DNA from: Ipomoea triloba
Lineage: Eukaryota; Streptophyta; Magnoliopsida; Solanales; Convolvulaceae
Direction: 5' to 3'
Assembly: GCF_003576645.1 (NCBI RefSeq)
Contig: NC_044925.1
Coordinates: forward strand, 9,215,082-9,279,081
Length of the DNA stretch: 64,000 nt
Shown: positions 1-10,670 of the stretch, piece by piece
Layout: each line of letters starts with the position of its first letter
How positions within the stretch are numbered: position 1 is the first letter of the stretch
Notes under the pieces: generated by a model
What the model saw: the letters and a program-made list of their open reading frames with translations, nothing else
Told to the model about the DNA's origin: nothing
Databases searched by the model: none
Translations under genes and position numbers: made by a program

Positions 1-74
<74 letters not shown>
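1..74. repeat. (AT)n microsatellite
   Basis: Pure AT dinucleotide tract at the window edge, so its full length is unknown. Confidence 0.95.
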
Positions 75-78
<4 letters not shown>

Positions 79-644
79 TTAGTAATGGGGCACAGGTATT
101 TGATGCTGTTTATACTCTTTATTAATTACGGAGTATTATATTGTTTGTGTATTGTTGATTTAGTTGATTAAAATCCAATTCCTCCAATTTATACTGTTTA
201 TACTGCTTATACTGTTTGTGTACTGTTCCGGACGACCTCCCATTTTAATCTTGATTTAGTTGATTAAATAATTTTTATATTGTTCTAATTTTATACTGTT
301 TTACCTTTGTATTCTTTATAAGTTATTCAGTGAAAATGAAGGTACCTGAATTCATGAAGTTTGGTGAAGAATGAGACAATTGTTTCAACCCTACTGACCT
401 CTTCTTGTTAGCTTTCTCTTAATAGGCAAAGAAACTATAATTTAATTTTACCATAATATGATTGTGTCAAGCATTTTATTAAACTCTACAGGACAAAACA
501 CCATAATTTTAATGTATATAATATGTGTATACATTGTTAATTTTAATTATAATCTGTGTTTTTTTGTTAATATGTATTGTTAATTTTAATTAAAATTGTT
601 ATTTATTTTTTTTTAAAAAAATTGTACTAAAATAACAGTTTGAC
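75..644. other. AT-rich spacer, nothing recognised
   Basis: AT-rich sequence with no ORF of note, no LTR-like ends and no RNA gene that I can see. It lies outside the truncated left end of element A and may be the oldest, unclassified sequence here. Confidence 0.5.
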
Positions 645-795
645 TAGGAGTTGACGGGGGATGGGGATTCCCCGTCCCCGCCAAATTCCTCGCGGGGACG
701 GGGATGGGGAATTTTTCCCCTTCCCCGCCAGGGCCGGGGTCGGGGTGGCGAGGACGGGGACGGGGATACCCCTCCCCGCCCCGTTGTCATTCCTA
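645..795. mobile_element. GC-rich short hAT-like (MITE-like) element
   Basis: About 150 bp of alternating G-rich and C-rich blocks (GGGGACGGGGATGGGG type) in a strongly AT-rich setting. The ends are imperfect inverted repeats: TAGGAGTTGACGGGG on the left, and TAGGAATGACAACGGGG when the right end is read on the minus strand. TAGGxxTGxCAA-type ends resemble short non-autonomous hAT elements. The flanking 8-mers do not match, so no TSD supports a clean insertion. It sits exactly where the RNase H frame of element A stops. ORFs across it are composition artefacts. Confidence 0.45.
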
Positions 796-796
796 A

Positions 797-2072
797 GCGT
801 AATGGATCACAGGGTAACTCCTGTCTTTCTTCTAGCACAACGCTGCTCCAACTGCAAAGTCACTAGCATCACACATCAATTCAAAAGGTAAAGACCAATC
901 TGGAGGCTGAATAATGGGAGCATGGCAAATAGCCTCTTTCAACTTTTCAAAAGCTACTAGACAAGAATCATCAAAATCAAAAGGAACATCTTTAGCAAGC
1001 AAATGGGTGAGAGGCTTTGCAAGCTTAGAGAAATCTTTAATGAATCTTCTATTGAAACCAGCATGACCCAAAAAACTCCTCACTCCCTTCATAGAATTAG
1101 GGGGTGGCAACTTAGCAATCACTTCAACTTTCGCTAGGTCAACTTCTATTCCCCTTGTAGAAACCTTGTGCCCAAGAACAATGCCCTCAGAAGCCATGAA
1201 ATGACACTTCTCCCAGTTGAGCACAAGATTAACCTCCTCACACCTGCACAACACTCTCTCAAGATTATTGAGACATTCATCAAATGACTTCCCATAGACA
1301 GAAAAGTCATCCATGAATACCTCCATAATTTCCTCAACCAACTTGGAGAAAATGTCCATCATACATCTCTGGAATGTAGCTAGTGCATTGCACAAACCAA
1401 ATGATATCCGCTTAAAAGCATAAGTGCCTTATTGGCATGTGAACGTAGTCATCTCTTGATCATCAGGATGGATAGAAATCTGAAAGTAACCTGAAAAACC
1501 ATCTAGAAAGCATAAATATTCGTTGTTGGAAATTCTCTCCAACAACTGGTCAATGAAAGGAGGGGGAAAATGGTCTTTCCTAGTAGACTTGTTTAACTTT
1601 CTATAATCAATGCACATGTGGTGCCTTGTGAAGTCTAGTAGGAACTGTTAAGGAATTGAAGGGAGAAAAAATGCTTAAACTGTTATTTTTATCATGCTAA
1701 CTAATACATCTCTATTTATACACATGAGTGAAAGACAATTCTGCACTAAAAAGTCTAAAAGAAACTGCTGCCTAACAAACCAAATAAGGTTGCTGCCTAA
1801 CATGTTGTTGACTGACAAATGGTGCTGCCTAACATTGCACTAACATAATAACAAACTAAATAAGGCTGCTGGTCTGCTGCCTAAACGGCTGCTGGTCTGC
1901 TGTCCAAAATATGAAATATTTCAACAGGAACCAACTCATTATTCGCATTCTCAACAATAGTTATACCACCCTTTTTTGGGACAACATGGATAGGATTGAC
2001 CCACTTGCTATTCGAAATATGGTAGATAATATCATTATCAAGCAACTTAAAAATTTCCTTTTTTAACAACAC
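797..2072 (-). pseudogene. Element A reverse transcriptase / RNase H fragment
   Basis: The minus strand carries RT of the Athila/Tat type. Visible parts are VPKKGG near 1950-1990, CIDYRKLN near 1590-1615, the catalytic FMDDFSVYG near 1290-1320, a GIEVD/KVEVI finger-to-thumb stretch, and the RNase H start CDASDFAVGA near 835-865. The frame is broken by a stop in place of PYGTYA (near 1430), a frameshift just before CIDYRKLN, and a solo LTR at 1646-1926. After about 797 the RNase H frame stops abruptly at the GC-rich element. It is a decayed remnant that would have copied element RNA into cDNA in the virus-like particle. Confidence 0.9.
1646..1926 (-). mobile_element. Solo LTR, Ty1/Copia-like, inside RT of element A
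   Basis: 281-bp insertion bounded by TGTTAAGG...TTTCAACA and flanked by a perfect 5-bp TSD GGAAC (1641-1645 and 1927-1931). On the minus strand it reads TGTTGAAATATTTC... with TATAAATAG at 1712-1720, a normal LTR promoter position, and ends ...CCTTAACA. No internal sequence remains, so it is a solo LTR left by LTR-LTR recombination. The RT frame resumes on both sides. Confidence 0.92.
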
Positions 2073-2093
2073 CCTTCAGATTGGGGTTTAGCT

Positions 2094-2898
2094 TCATAAG
2101 GGGCTCCACAGTGGGTTTGGCATGATCCTCCAAATAATTCTATGCATGCAATACTTATGATAAATGCCAATTAAGTCCCCAATCGAATACCCAATAACTT
2201 TCCTGTGTTTCTTAAGCACAGACAACAATCTCGCCTCTTGCTCCTCTTTCAGAGAGGAACTAATGATCACAGGATAAGAAGAATCAGAGCCAAGAAAAGC
2301 ATACCTCAAACTGGAAGGCAAATGTTTTAGTTCTACCTTGGGGACATATTCCTCCTCAAGAGGTGCAAGGGAGGCAACTGTTTCTGGTGAATCTTCATGC
2401 ACTCCTTCCCCACCTCTTCAATGCACTGCTCCATTACTCCAACCATGTTACATTCATCAATGTAAGAAGGTTGGTGCTTGTCCATCTTGAAGATATCGAA
2501 CTCAATCTTCTGACCAGCCACCTCCATCACTAACTTTCCCCTTTTCACAACAATGAGAGCCCCAACAGTAGCTAGAAAAGGCCTACCAAGTATAATGGGA
2601 ACCTTGGTATCCTCTTCCATATCAAAAATTAGAAAGTCTCCCGATATGAAATACTGATCAACCATCACCGGAATGTCCTCTAGAACTTCTACTGGGTGCT
2701 TAATAGATCGGTCAGCCATCTGGAGCATCATAGTGGTAGGCTTGGGTTTGGCCAGGTTAAGCCTCTTAGAAAGAGAATATGTCATAAGGCTGACACTGGC
2801 ACCCAGATCACACAAAGCACTACCCACTACAAAACCTCCAATGATACAAGGAATGGTGAAACTACCTAGATGCTTCAGCTTGGGAGACAATTTCTATT
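2094..2898 (-). pseudogene. Element A aspartic protease region
   Basis: The longest open part is 2333-2890. It has the Athila-type pepsin-like fold: GSFTIPC, then the catalytic loop CDLGAS with the aspartate present, LQMADRS, VPIILGRPFLAT (the conserved ILGRPFL strand), and a trailing domain leading toward RT. It would cleave the gag-pol precursor. A stop (CAATAG) lies just upstream at about 2895, and frames shift again near 2335-2400 before the RT N-terminal region, so it is not translatable as one protein. Confidence 0.88.
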
Positions 2899-4755
2899 GA
2901 AGAACTACACAAGTCAAAGCCTCCTCATTGAGATCCACCACTGCACTCTTCTTTAATTTCTTCTTGTTACTCAGAATATCCTTCAAGAATTTCTTGTATG
3001 AAGAAATCTGAGTCACTGCATCCACAAAAGGCATAAAGATCTCCAGCTTGTCTAGCATCATCTTGAACTTTTTTTCTCTCTCAGTCTCCTTCGATCTTCA
3101 CAACCTCTGAGGGAATGGCAGGAGATTACAAGGAATGACTGAGTCACCACTCTTCTTATCCTTACTCACATTCTTCTTGCTCGAGGAACTCTCATCTTGA
3201 ACAGGAGCCTTTCCCTGGGAACTATCTCTTTGAATTGCAGGCTCTTCCTTGCTCTCATCAAGGATATCTTCACTTTCTGCTTCAACTTCCTCTCTGGCCG
3301 TCACATCTTTCTTGTCAGCTTTCTCAGGCACTGGATCATTAGAAGGAAAAGGAGGATCCTACAAAGCTAATCCACTCCTCGTGGTCACTGCATTCACCTG
3401 ATTCCTTGGATTTTCTGTATTAGCTGGCAGTCTACCACTAGAAGATGAAGCTTGATTAGGGTTCTGATTACCACCTCCTTGCTGCTGAGCTTTGAGACTC
3501 TCCATCTCTGCTTGTAACTTGCTCATAAAAGTCTGCATGTCCACGTCCTAAGATCGTTTAAGAACACCCTATCCTTGACTACTCCCATAGCCTTGATTAC
3601 CTTGTTGAAACTGCCCTTGATTCTGATTGCTCCTCCACTGATATCCCTGATTCCCCCCTCTTGGCCCTTGATTACCTTGAAAGCCCGGAAGAGGATTTCT
3701 TGCTTGATTTCCTTGATTGTTCCAAGAGGGAACAAACTAATTTCTCCCTTGCTGCTGGTAGTTCCCATAACCTTGTCCTTGTCCATGGGGTCTAGAGTAT
3801 CCAATCAGATCCACTTGTTCTACATTAGTCTGAGGAACTTGGCTTTAAGATCCAACAAATAGCAAGTCTGAGAAGCATGATTGCCACCACAAACTGCATA
3901 GTAAGCTACCATAGGACCCTGAGGAATGCAAGGAACATGTGGCACAAGATAAGGATTAGGAACAAAAGAACCTTGTGGAGCTAGGTAGGGTTGAGTCACT
4001 TCTTGGACACTCTGACTAGGAACATGCATAATCTGTTTGAGCATGTATTGGATTAAATCCAGCTGAGCCTGCATGGCTGTCTTCTCCTCAACTTCAAATA
4101 TCCCAGATGACCTTTCCTTCTTAGGTGGATCACTTCTCTCATTGTACCAGTAGGCAGTATTAGAAGTGATCCTCTCAATCAACTACTCACCATAGTCTAG
4201 ACCCATATCAACGAAAATACCCCTAAATGATGAGGTATCTGGAATGGTCTTGGCACTGTCCAACAACCCCTCATAGAAAGATGAGGTAAAGTCACCTGGA
4301 GTCATCAGATTCTTGGGACACTGCCTCCTCAACTCTTTGAACCGCTTCCAAGCCTCGTAGAGATTCTCATTACCAAACTGCTGAAAATTCTGAATCTGTT
4401 TCTTCAGCTTAGCAACCTTGGACAGAGGACAATACTCCTGCATGAATGCCTTGTAGAGCTGCTCCCAAGTAACAAAATGGTTGGCAAGAAAGGAATTGAG
4501 TCAACTCAAAGCTTGATCTCTTAGGGAAAAGGGAAATAATCTCAACTTAATGGCATCACTGGGATTCCATTCATCTTGATAGTCTGGCAGATCCTGTCAA
4601 AGTGAACAACATGGGCCTTAGGATCCTCTACTCGGGCACCTCCGAACTGATTAGCTTGAAGCATCTGAATCAGAGAAGTCTTCAGCTCAAAGTTGTTCGC
4701 CTTTACTCCTAGATAAACAATACAGTCCTCTTCATCAAACTTAGGAGCTAAGTGG
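2899..4755 (-). pseudogene. Element A gag (C-terminal two thirds)
   Basis: Minus-strand gag of an Athila-like element in several short frames. Near the CACTA junction, YLGVKANNFELK and IQMLQANQFGG-like text starts the block. A capsid segment follows around 4183-4443 (LYEAWKRFKELRRQCP). Then come a CYLLDLKA/CGGNHAS-type knuckle remnant (about 3830-3900), a glutamine- and glycine-rich linker (3560-3800), MSKLQAEMESLKAQQQ (about 3480-3540), and an acidic lysine-rich stretch ending LLPFPQRL (about 3100). Frameshifts and stops separate the parts. The frame continues at 7649-7758, on the far side of the CACTA element. Confidence 0.85.
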
Positions 4756-4784
4756 CACTACTACACAGGCGGCTTTTAACGTCG

Positions 4785-5352
4785 GCTAAATGGACCCTTT
4801 AACGTCGGCTAAAATCTGACGTTGATTTGGCCGATGTTGTAAGGGTACACATACAACGTCTCCTAAATGTTAACCGACGTTGTAAGGTACACATACAACA
4901 TCGGCTAAATGTTAACCGACGTTGTAAGGTAAACATACAACGTCGGCTCTTTACAAATAACCGACGTTGTAGGTAATTTAAAAACTAATAAAATACCTTA
5001 CAACGTCAGCTCTTTATAAATAGCCGACGTTGTAAGTCATTTAAAAACTAATAAAATATCCTACAACGTCGGCCCTTGACAAATAGCCGACGTTGTAGGT
5101 AATTTAAAAACTACTAAAATACCCTACAACGTCGGCTCTTTACAAATAGCCGACGTTGTAGGTTATTTAAAAACTACTAAAATACCCTACAACGTCGGCT
5201 CTTTATAAATAGCCGACGTTGTAGGTAATTTAAAAATTACTAAAATATCGTACAACGTTGGCTCTATACAAATAGCCGACGTTGTAGGTTATTTAAAAAC
5301 TAATAAAATACCCTACAACGTCGGCTAATAAAACTAGCCGGCATTGTGGGGT
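4785..5352. repeat. CACTA left subterminal repeat array
   Basis: About nine units with roughly 65-bp spacing. Each unit is an inverted repeat, ACAACGTCGGCT - short AT spacer - AGCCGACGTTGT, separated by TAATTTAAAAACTA-type linkers. Units near the tip are shorter and more diverged. The regular spacing and inverted units are typical of CACTA transposase-binding arrays rather than a CRISPR. Confidence 0.9.
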
Positions 5353-5610
5353 AATTTTTTTTTTTAAATATTCATTTTATTTTTCTATTTACATCCAAAA
5401 CCTGCTCAAATATATATAACTATCACAATCATATTCAAAACCTGTACAATTTATATTTATAATATCAAAATTAATAAAAGCAATAAATCTCACAATTGAT
5501 ACTAATTAATAATACAAGTTCATCAAAAATTATCTATATTAATTAATACAAGCAATAATCTTCTCCCAAACTTTGTAGCAAAAGGAATAAAAGCAATACA
5601 TCTCACATTA
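5353..5610. other. CACTA interior, AT-rich, nothing recognised
   Basis: AT-rich stretch between the left array and the glutamine-rich exon. In minus-strand orientation it would be 3' untranslated sequence of the transcript ending at 5611. No motif stands out. Confidence 0.4.
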
Positions 5611-5801
5611 CTATTTCACATTTGATGTAACATTGCTGGACATAGGTTGCATTTGAGCAGCCTGAACAGAAGAATCATGGTTGGAATTATGACCCATACT
5701 TTGTTGCTGATGTTGTTGCTGTTGCCAATCCTCAGAATGCTGACCTTGACTGTGAATGCCAGATGAGGCATTGGTCCTCCGAGGAAATTTCGCCAGGCTC
5801 T
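5611..5801 (-). pseudogene. Probable terminal exon, Gln/Asn/Ser-rich C-terminus, inside CACTA
   Basis: On the minus strand a long pyrimidine tract ending CCTTCTCAG (about 5802-5820) looks like a good 3' splice acceptor. From it an open frame of about 63 codons runs to TAG at 5611-5613. The peptide is hydrophilic, with a tract near its middle reading DWQQQQHQQQSMGHN and a C-terminal QMQPMSSNVTSN. This is either the last exon of the original CACTA-encoded protein or a host exon captured by the element. I do not recognise the family. Confidence 0.5.
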
Positions 5802-5820
5802 CTGAGAAGGAAAAAAAATA

Positions 5821-6585
5821 GCCACAATTTCAAGAAAATGAACAAGGTAGAGCATGTGAATATGCCTAACAAGGAGTGATTATTCAAAGGAAATAGCAAG
5901 TAACAAAAGTTGTAACACAACTGAAATCCACCATTGCTGCAAAGCCCGATTGTATATTGAAGGGCAAATATATTACTCAAACAGCTATTAGTAAGTAGTA
6001 ATTGCATATAAACAAACTGCACCTCAATTAAAATTCATTATGTAATGCCATAAGCCTAGACTTTGTGTGCTACAAATCAAGACAACAGTAAAGCCTTGTT
6101 GCACCTTATTGATGAAATTTTACATTAATGTTGAAGAATTAAAAACTAGACTTCAAACAACAGGAAAAAATTGCATCCAACCTCACTCAATTTCCAAGAT
6201 CTACATGCAATATAGAAATGTGAACTGTAAACATAGCTTACCCATAGGTCCTGTTCCGGTCTCTCTGCTATAGTCAATCAAATCTTTCATGATGTTAACT
6301 ACTTTTGATATCTATTAAGCACCAAGGAAAGACATAATTACCATTATTGCTTGATATCATATGAGTATAAGGAAATAATAAGAGTCTATCTAATGGTGCA
6401 CAGATATAGCAATCATCATGACATCAAAACTCCAAAAGCATCATTCACCAGAGAATAGAATTGGAGGAAACATCAAGATTTCTTCAGTTTGGGTCCCAAG
6501 TCTCCCAGATATCCTATAAACTAGTATCAAGTTCAAATGTGTTTATATTTGGGGGAGATCTCAATATTTTTCTATCTTGAATATT
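5821..6585. other. CACTA interior, intron-like or non-coding
   Basis: AT-rich with only short ORFs. It lies upstream (minus strand) of the acceptor at 5802 and downstream of the DUF4283 fragment, so it may be an intron of a chimeric transcript. No domain is recognised. Confidence 0.35.
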
Positions 6586-7190
6586 TTACAAAAGACAAGA
6601 CAAGACAAGCTGCTTATTCTGGTGGTGGCAAGCTGCTTGCAGGTGGCCGAATTTTCGACAAATAGTACAGTATTCTGGAGTGAATTCATAGGTTATAGTT
6701 TGGGGGAAACTTCCGACTAAACCATTATGAATCCAAAAAAATTCTGGCAATTGTTTGGAGACATCTAGTTCTACACAAATCCTTGCAACCGAGGGACAAT
6801 TGTGGGAGAGGGTGGACGCATCAATTTTGAGAGGCTTACCAATCAGATTTGCTATAGAGAACAAATCTCTTTTGTCATGGAGGTGAGCTGGGAGACCTTC
6901 TAAAGCGATCCAGACAGGGGCAAACAGTGATTCCACCTTCGGGCGAAAGTCTGTCGACCATTTGAAGATTTTCATAAGAAATCCATTGATCATCTAGGAT
7001 TCGCGGAGCCAATATCTTTGGAAATCTTCTTCATGGTCAAAGTTTAGGAGCAGATGTTTCTAATCAAGAAGGCCAACAGTGAAGACTCCCCCAAAACCAA
7101 TTGCTTCAAAGGATTTAGGAAAGGATGCAAGTGAACGAAGGCCGACCACGAGGGAATTTTCTGACCAAAACGAAATTTAGGCGTTGAGCA
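6586..7190 (-). pseudogene. DUF4283 / zinc-knuckle fragment captured in CACTA
   Basis: A minus-strand frame, clearest at 6586-6993, matches the plant DUF4283 plus CCHC-knuckle architecture common in LINE ORF1-like and host-derived proteins. Visible are FKWSTDFRP, PVWIALEGLP, a LFSIANLIGKPLKID strand, SVARICVELD, and a CX2CX4HX4C knuckle CTICRKFGHLQAAC. Upstream, in another frame with one stop, the domain's beginning is visible (KFPRGRPS near 7140-7165, DHEEDFQRYW near 7020). Such proteins bind nucleic acid. The stop and frame change make it a pseudogene. Its position within CACTA ends implies gene-fragment capture. Confidence 0.8.
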
Positions 7191-7317
7191 TAAAGGTCAA
7201 TTTCAGTATGGGCGACGGCGGTGGAGTTGGGCGACGGCGGTGGACGTGAGCGATGGGCAGTGGTGGTTTGAAATTTTGGCGTAATATGGTATGAAATTTG
7301 GGGATATGTGACTTTAT

Positions 7318-7635
7318 TAAAAACCCTACAACGTCGGTTATTTATAGTAACCGACGTTGTAGGTTCATAATATATAATACGGCGCAATACGACGTCGGCT
7401 AAAGTCCAAGCCGACGTCGTATCAAGAGTCGGCCGGTGTGAGTTTGCGATACGACGTCGGCTAAACACCTAGCCGACCTCGTATCGCGCAGTAGTTTTAG
7501 GGTCAAGCCTTTAATGTCGGTTATTACCTAATAACCGACGTTAAAGAGTTTTTTTTATTTTTAATTAATTAAATAACATATAACGTCGGCTAATTATTTA
7601 GCCGACGTTAATTAGCCGACGTTGTATGTGATTTC
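7318..7635. repeat. CACTA right subterminal repeat array
   Basis: About five inverted units with ACGTCGGCT / AGCCGACGT arms. Spacers include TATAGTA and other short A/T runs. Some arms vary (GACCTCGT, TAACGTCGG). It mirrors the array at the left end and finishes 10 bp from the TIR. Confidence 0.88.
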
Positions 7636-7648
7636 TGTAGTAGTGTGG

Positions 7649-7758
7649 GCTGCCATAGGTGGTTGACCACCCTGCTGGAACATAGGAGGAACTCCTTATG
7701 GAAACTGTTAAGCAAATTGGTTGAAGAGATTGGGATTCAGATGATAGATAACATTCTA
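7649..7758 (-). pseudogene. Element A gag middle segment
   Basis: Minus-strand text NPNLFNQFA and GVPPMFQQGGQPP links the gag N-terminal piece at 17549-17876 to the gag body at 4755. It is bounded on one side by the CACTA TSD and on the other by the 3' LTR of element B. Two CAA/CAG codons have become stops. Confidence 0.75.
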
Positions 7759-9242
7759 TGATGGACAATTTTAATATAGTTCTCGCAAGTGCACGAATCA
7801 GTTGTAGTGATAGTGTGCAATAGCAAGGGTCGATCCCACAGGGAATTAATACGATGCAATATGTAAACTTGAAATTAAACGAACTTGACAATTTAAAGCG
7901 TTCAAAACTAAATGCAATATCAATAGTAAATGATTAAAGACTAGGAACATGAATAAATAACCATTACTAATTCTGCATTTTAAGTCTAATATTGCCAACC
8001 AATTACGGGTTCGTTCTAACTGCTATATGACTACCCTACATGGCGTTTAGAGCAAGTCACGTGCTTTAATCATTCATATGCTTAAGACATTTGTTCGAAT
8101 GATTAAAATCCATTAAGTCTGGAAAAACTTACGGAATACCCGGGTTATGAACCAAATAGGTAATCTGATAAGACAACCAGATTATCTACTCGTTTACCCT
8201 CTGGAGCATGGAATTAATAGGCATGATTTCTACACTAAGAATTCCCTCAAATCAATTAATCAATTGCACTAAGGTTGGCCACCCAATAATACAATCAATC
8301 CAATATTAAAACTAAAGGGTAAAACTTAACTTGATTGACAAATTAAACAATTAATACATAATTTTCATGGTAACTTAATCATGTTACTAGAATAATTATT
8401 TAGCAAAGCATAAAGAATTCAATAGATGTCAGCTCACGCAACATTGTTATCCAAAGATTACTTATGCAATTAATTAACAATAATAAATATAAAGGAGAAT
8501 AAAGAATGGCACATAAAACTTGTTGCCCAGGAAATTGCAAGAGGCGAAACAAATTCAATATGCTAACCAAGAAACAAATTGCTACCAGAAAAGATGACCT
8601 CCACTATCCAAAACTCAGCCGTCGCACCCAATCTAATGCCTCAACCGCCGCAAGCCGCCGAACAAAGCCGCGCCAACGGAAACCTGTTGCTGCCGAACTG
8701 GGAAATCGCTTCACTCAAGCTGCTCAATACCGTCGAACCAAGAATCCGAGAAGTCGCCGCCGCTGATAGAATTGGATCTGCCGACGACGCCCGCCCAACC
8801 AGAGAGGTCCGCCGGGCAATTGATACCCTCCTTCTTCGTCCTGCGCCCTCTTTTATATCACTCTAGCTCAACTGCTTCTCTGAACCAACACAACAGATTT
8901 TCCGCGACTCCGGTGCTGCACCTTTATTTTCGTCCTTCGTGGTTGACTAGAAAGAGGGGAAGACCAGTCGTTTGTTCACCGCACAATACTTTAGTCAATT
9001 GGACTAACAATTAAATCACATTTTAATAAATAAATAAATAACTAATACAACTCAAAAAGAATTAGCCTATTAATCTAACTGCAGACCATATTATTAATAT
9101 ATTGATTTATTTATAATTATTGGATAAAGATAAAGTAAATACTCATGAATTAATAAATAAGATTAACCATACAAATATAACTATATAATAAAAATTATTA
9201 AATAAAATATAATAAAGAAATATACGAAAATTGCTCTTATCA
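7759..9242 (-). repeat. 3' LTR of element B
   Basis: On the minus strand it runs TGATAAGAGC...TTGTCCATCA (1484 bp). Its end is supported by a TTGAGGACAAG box and a polypurine-like GTAGGGAAATT just outside at 9243-9255. It carries the GTCGATCCCACAGGGA motif (7830-7846), common near the ends of Athila-type LTRs, and a GC-rich block (8600-8800) giving spurious ORFs. Compared with the 5' copy it lacks 127 bp, lost between two AGTRAA repeats near 7915. Confidence 0.85.
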
Positions 9243-9741
9243 AATTTCCCTACACTTATTTATTTGCTTGTCCTCAAGCAAAGACATTATTCAAAAGAAT
9301 TAACAGAAAAGAAATGGAACCACGTATTAGACTGAGCTTTACCCAAATAGCCTTTCAAATTTATTTGCATCAATAATGCAGGATTAGTGTAACTCATAGA
9401 GTGCATAACACGCTAGGCTAGAAAATAACTTTGACATACTTATTAGAATAAAACTTGTGCTTGTGCGCTAATACCCGTTATATGAGCCATACCAAAAATC
9501 CAATAAAATAAATATGAAAATTTCACAGAAAACAAACTAAACCAAATTCAGAAACATTCTATCATAGTGCAGGTGCAAAATATGAAGATACAAGGATCAA
9601 GGCATTTATTAAACATTAAAATGCAAATATTCGTCTCTTCCAAAGCTCACTCATTATTTTTCTGTTTTTGACTTTTACGAAAGAGAACTTCCCCAAAAAC
9701 CTCGCCATTTTACGCCAGGCATGCTTGGATTTTCAATTTTT
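9243..9741 (-). other. Element B interior next to the 3' LTR
   Basis: Non-coding AT-rich interior of B. On the minus strand it has the TTTGCTTGAGGACAAGC motif (9257-9287 region) that typically precedes the polypurine tract of Athila-type elements. It ends at the TSD of solo LTR C (TTTTT, 9737-9741). Confidence 0.6.
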
Positions 9742-9984
9742 TGTGTACTCATGAACCAAACCACAACACTTATTTATTTATTTATGGTATGATACACTCT
9801 CATTTGTACCTATTTTACTTGTGTTTTTATGTAGGTTTTATAGTTAATTGTGTGATAAAATGTTGTGTCCAATGCTTATTTCCTTGTTTTCATATTTTAA
9901 ATGGTATAATGCTTGGTTTAGATGTTTTTGATGTGTTTAGAAGTGCATTAGAACTATTTGGGAGCAAAAGCCAATTCAAAGGAG

Positions 9985-10325
9985 CCAAAGAGTTGTAATT
10001 CCCGCTACCATGGCGACATCTTGGTAATCGGACCATATCTCTTCCTATGAATATCCAAATGAGATGATTCTTGAGCCATTGGAAAGAAGACTTCAAGGGC
10101 TACAACTCTTATGAAGACATCAAAGTGTAGATCAAAAGGAAAACTGGTCAAAAGATCAAAGAGTTGTAATTCCTGATAAATATGGCGACACCTCGGTAAT
10201 TGGACCATATCTCAGTCTAGCAGTATCCAAATGAGGTGATTCTTGAACCATTGGAAAGAAGACTTCAAGGGCGACAATTGTTATGAAGACATTAAAGTGT
10301 GATTCAAAAGGGAAAAGGGTCAAAA
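9985..10325 (+). repeat. Tandem ~168-bp duplication inside LTR C
   Basis: Two consecutive copies begin with GAGTTGTAATTCC (9990 and 10159), continue through TGGCGACA.CT.GGTAAT, CCATTGGAAAGAAGACTTCA and TATGAAGACAT, and end near GTCAAAA. They differ by scattered substitutions, so the duplication is old compared with the assembly duplication. Confidence 0.8.
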
Positions 10326-10360
10326 TCAGGCTGCAAGTTGGAGCTTCGTCACAGGCGGAT

Positions 10361-10438
10361 TCTCGCCGCGGCGAGCTTCATTCTCGCCGTGGCGAGAATC
10401 CCAAATTTTGGGCAGTGACGCTCTCGCCGCGGCGAGAG
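10361..10438. promoter_or_regulatory. CpG palindrome cluster upstream of the TATA box in LTR C
   Basis: Three near-perfect palindromes: CTCGCCGCGGCGAG (10362-10375), TTCTCGCCGTGGCGAGAA (10381-10398) and CTCTCGCCGCGGCGAG (from 10421). They end about 60 bp before TATAAAAG at 10501. The spacer contains GGGCAGTGACG. Dense CpG palindromes in U3 could be dimeric transcription-factor sites or silencing targets. This is inference. Confidence 0.7.
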
Positions 10439-10670
10439 TTGCAGATCTGCGATTTTGCAGTTCTTTGAATTGCCATTTTTGCCCCCCATTCTCCACCCAC
10501 TATAAAAGCATCACTTCCTATCAACCCTAACAAGCTTGGCTGCGGATTTGGACCAAAAATGAGAGCAAGGAAGAAGATTTGAAGCAACAACAAGAGAAGA
10601 GAAGAGCTTGGAGGCATCATTCGGGAGAATTTCTTCCTCTCTTTTCTATTTTAAAGCTTTATTGTATATT

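Larger units (their letters stand above)
4756..7645. mobile_element. Non-autonomous CACTA (CMC/En-Spm) transposon
   Basis: The ends are perfect 10-bp terminal inverted repeats CACTACTACA...TGTAGTAGTG, with a 3-bp TSD TGG (4753-4755 and 7646-7648), diagnostic of CACTA elements. Both subterminal regions are packed with ACGTCGGC-containing inverted repeats, the usual sites for the element's TNPA-like protein. I see no transposase domain. The 2.9-kb interior instead holds a DUF4283/zinc-knuckle fragment and a glutamine-rich terminal exon. It inserted in the gag gene of element A, whose frame continues on both sides. Confidence 0.93.

Noticed and set aside
4785..5352. Regularly spaced repeats resembling a CRISPR array
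   Set aside because: Units are themselves palindromic, spacers are near-identical AT linkers, and they lie just inside CACTA terminal repeats in a plant genome.
8506..9014. Overlapping plus-strand ORFs of 80-95 codons (repeated at 17087-17582)
   Set aside because: They fall in the GC-rich part of both LTRs of element B, in different frames in each copy, with no domain.
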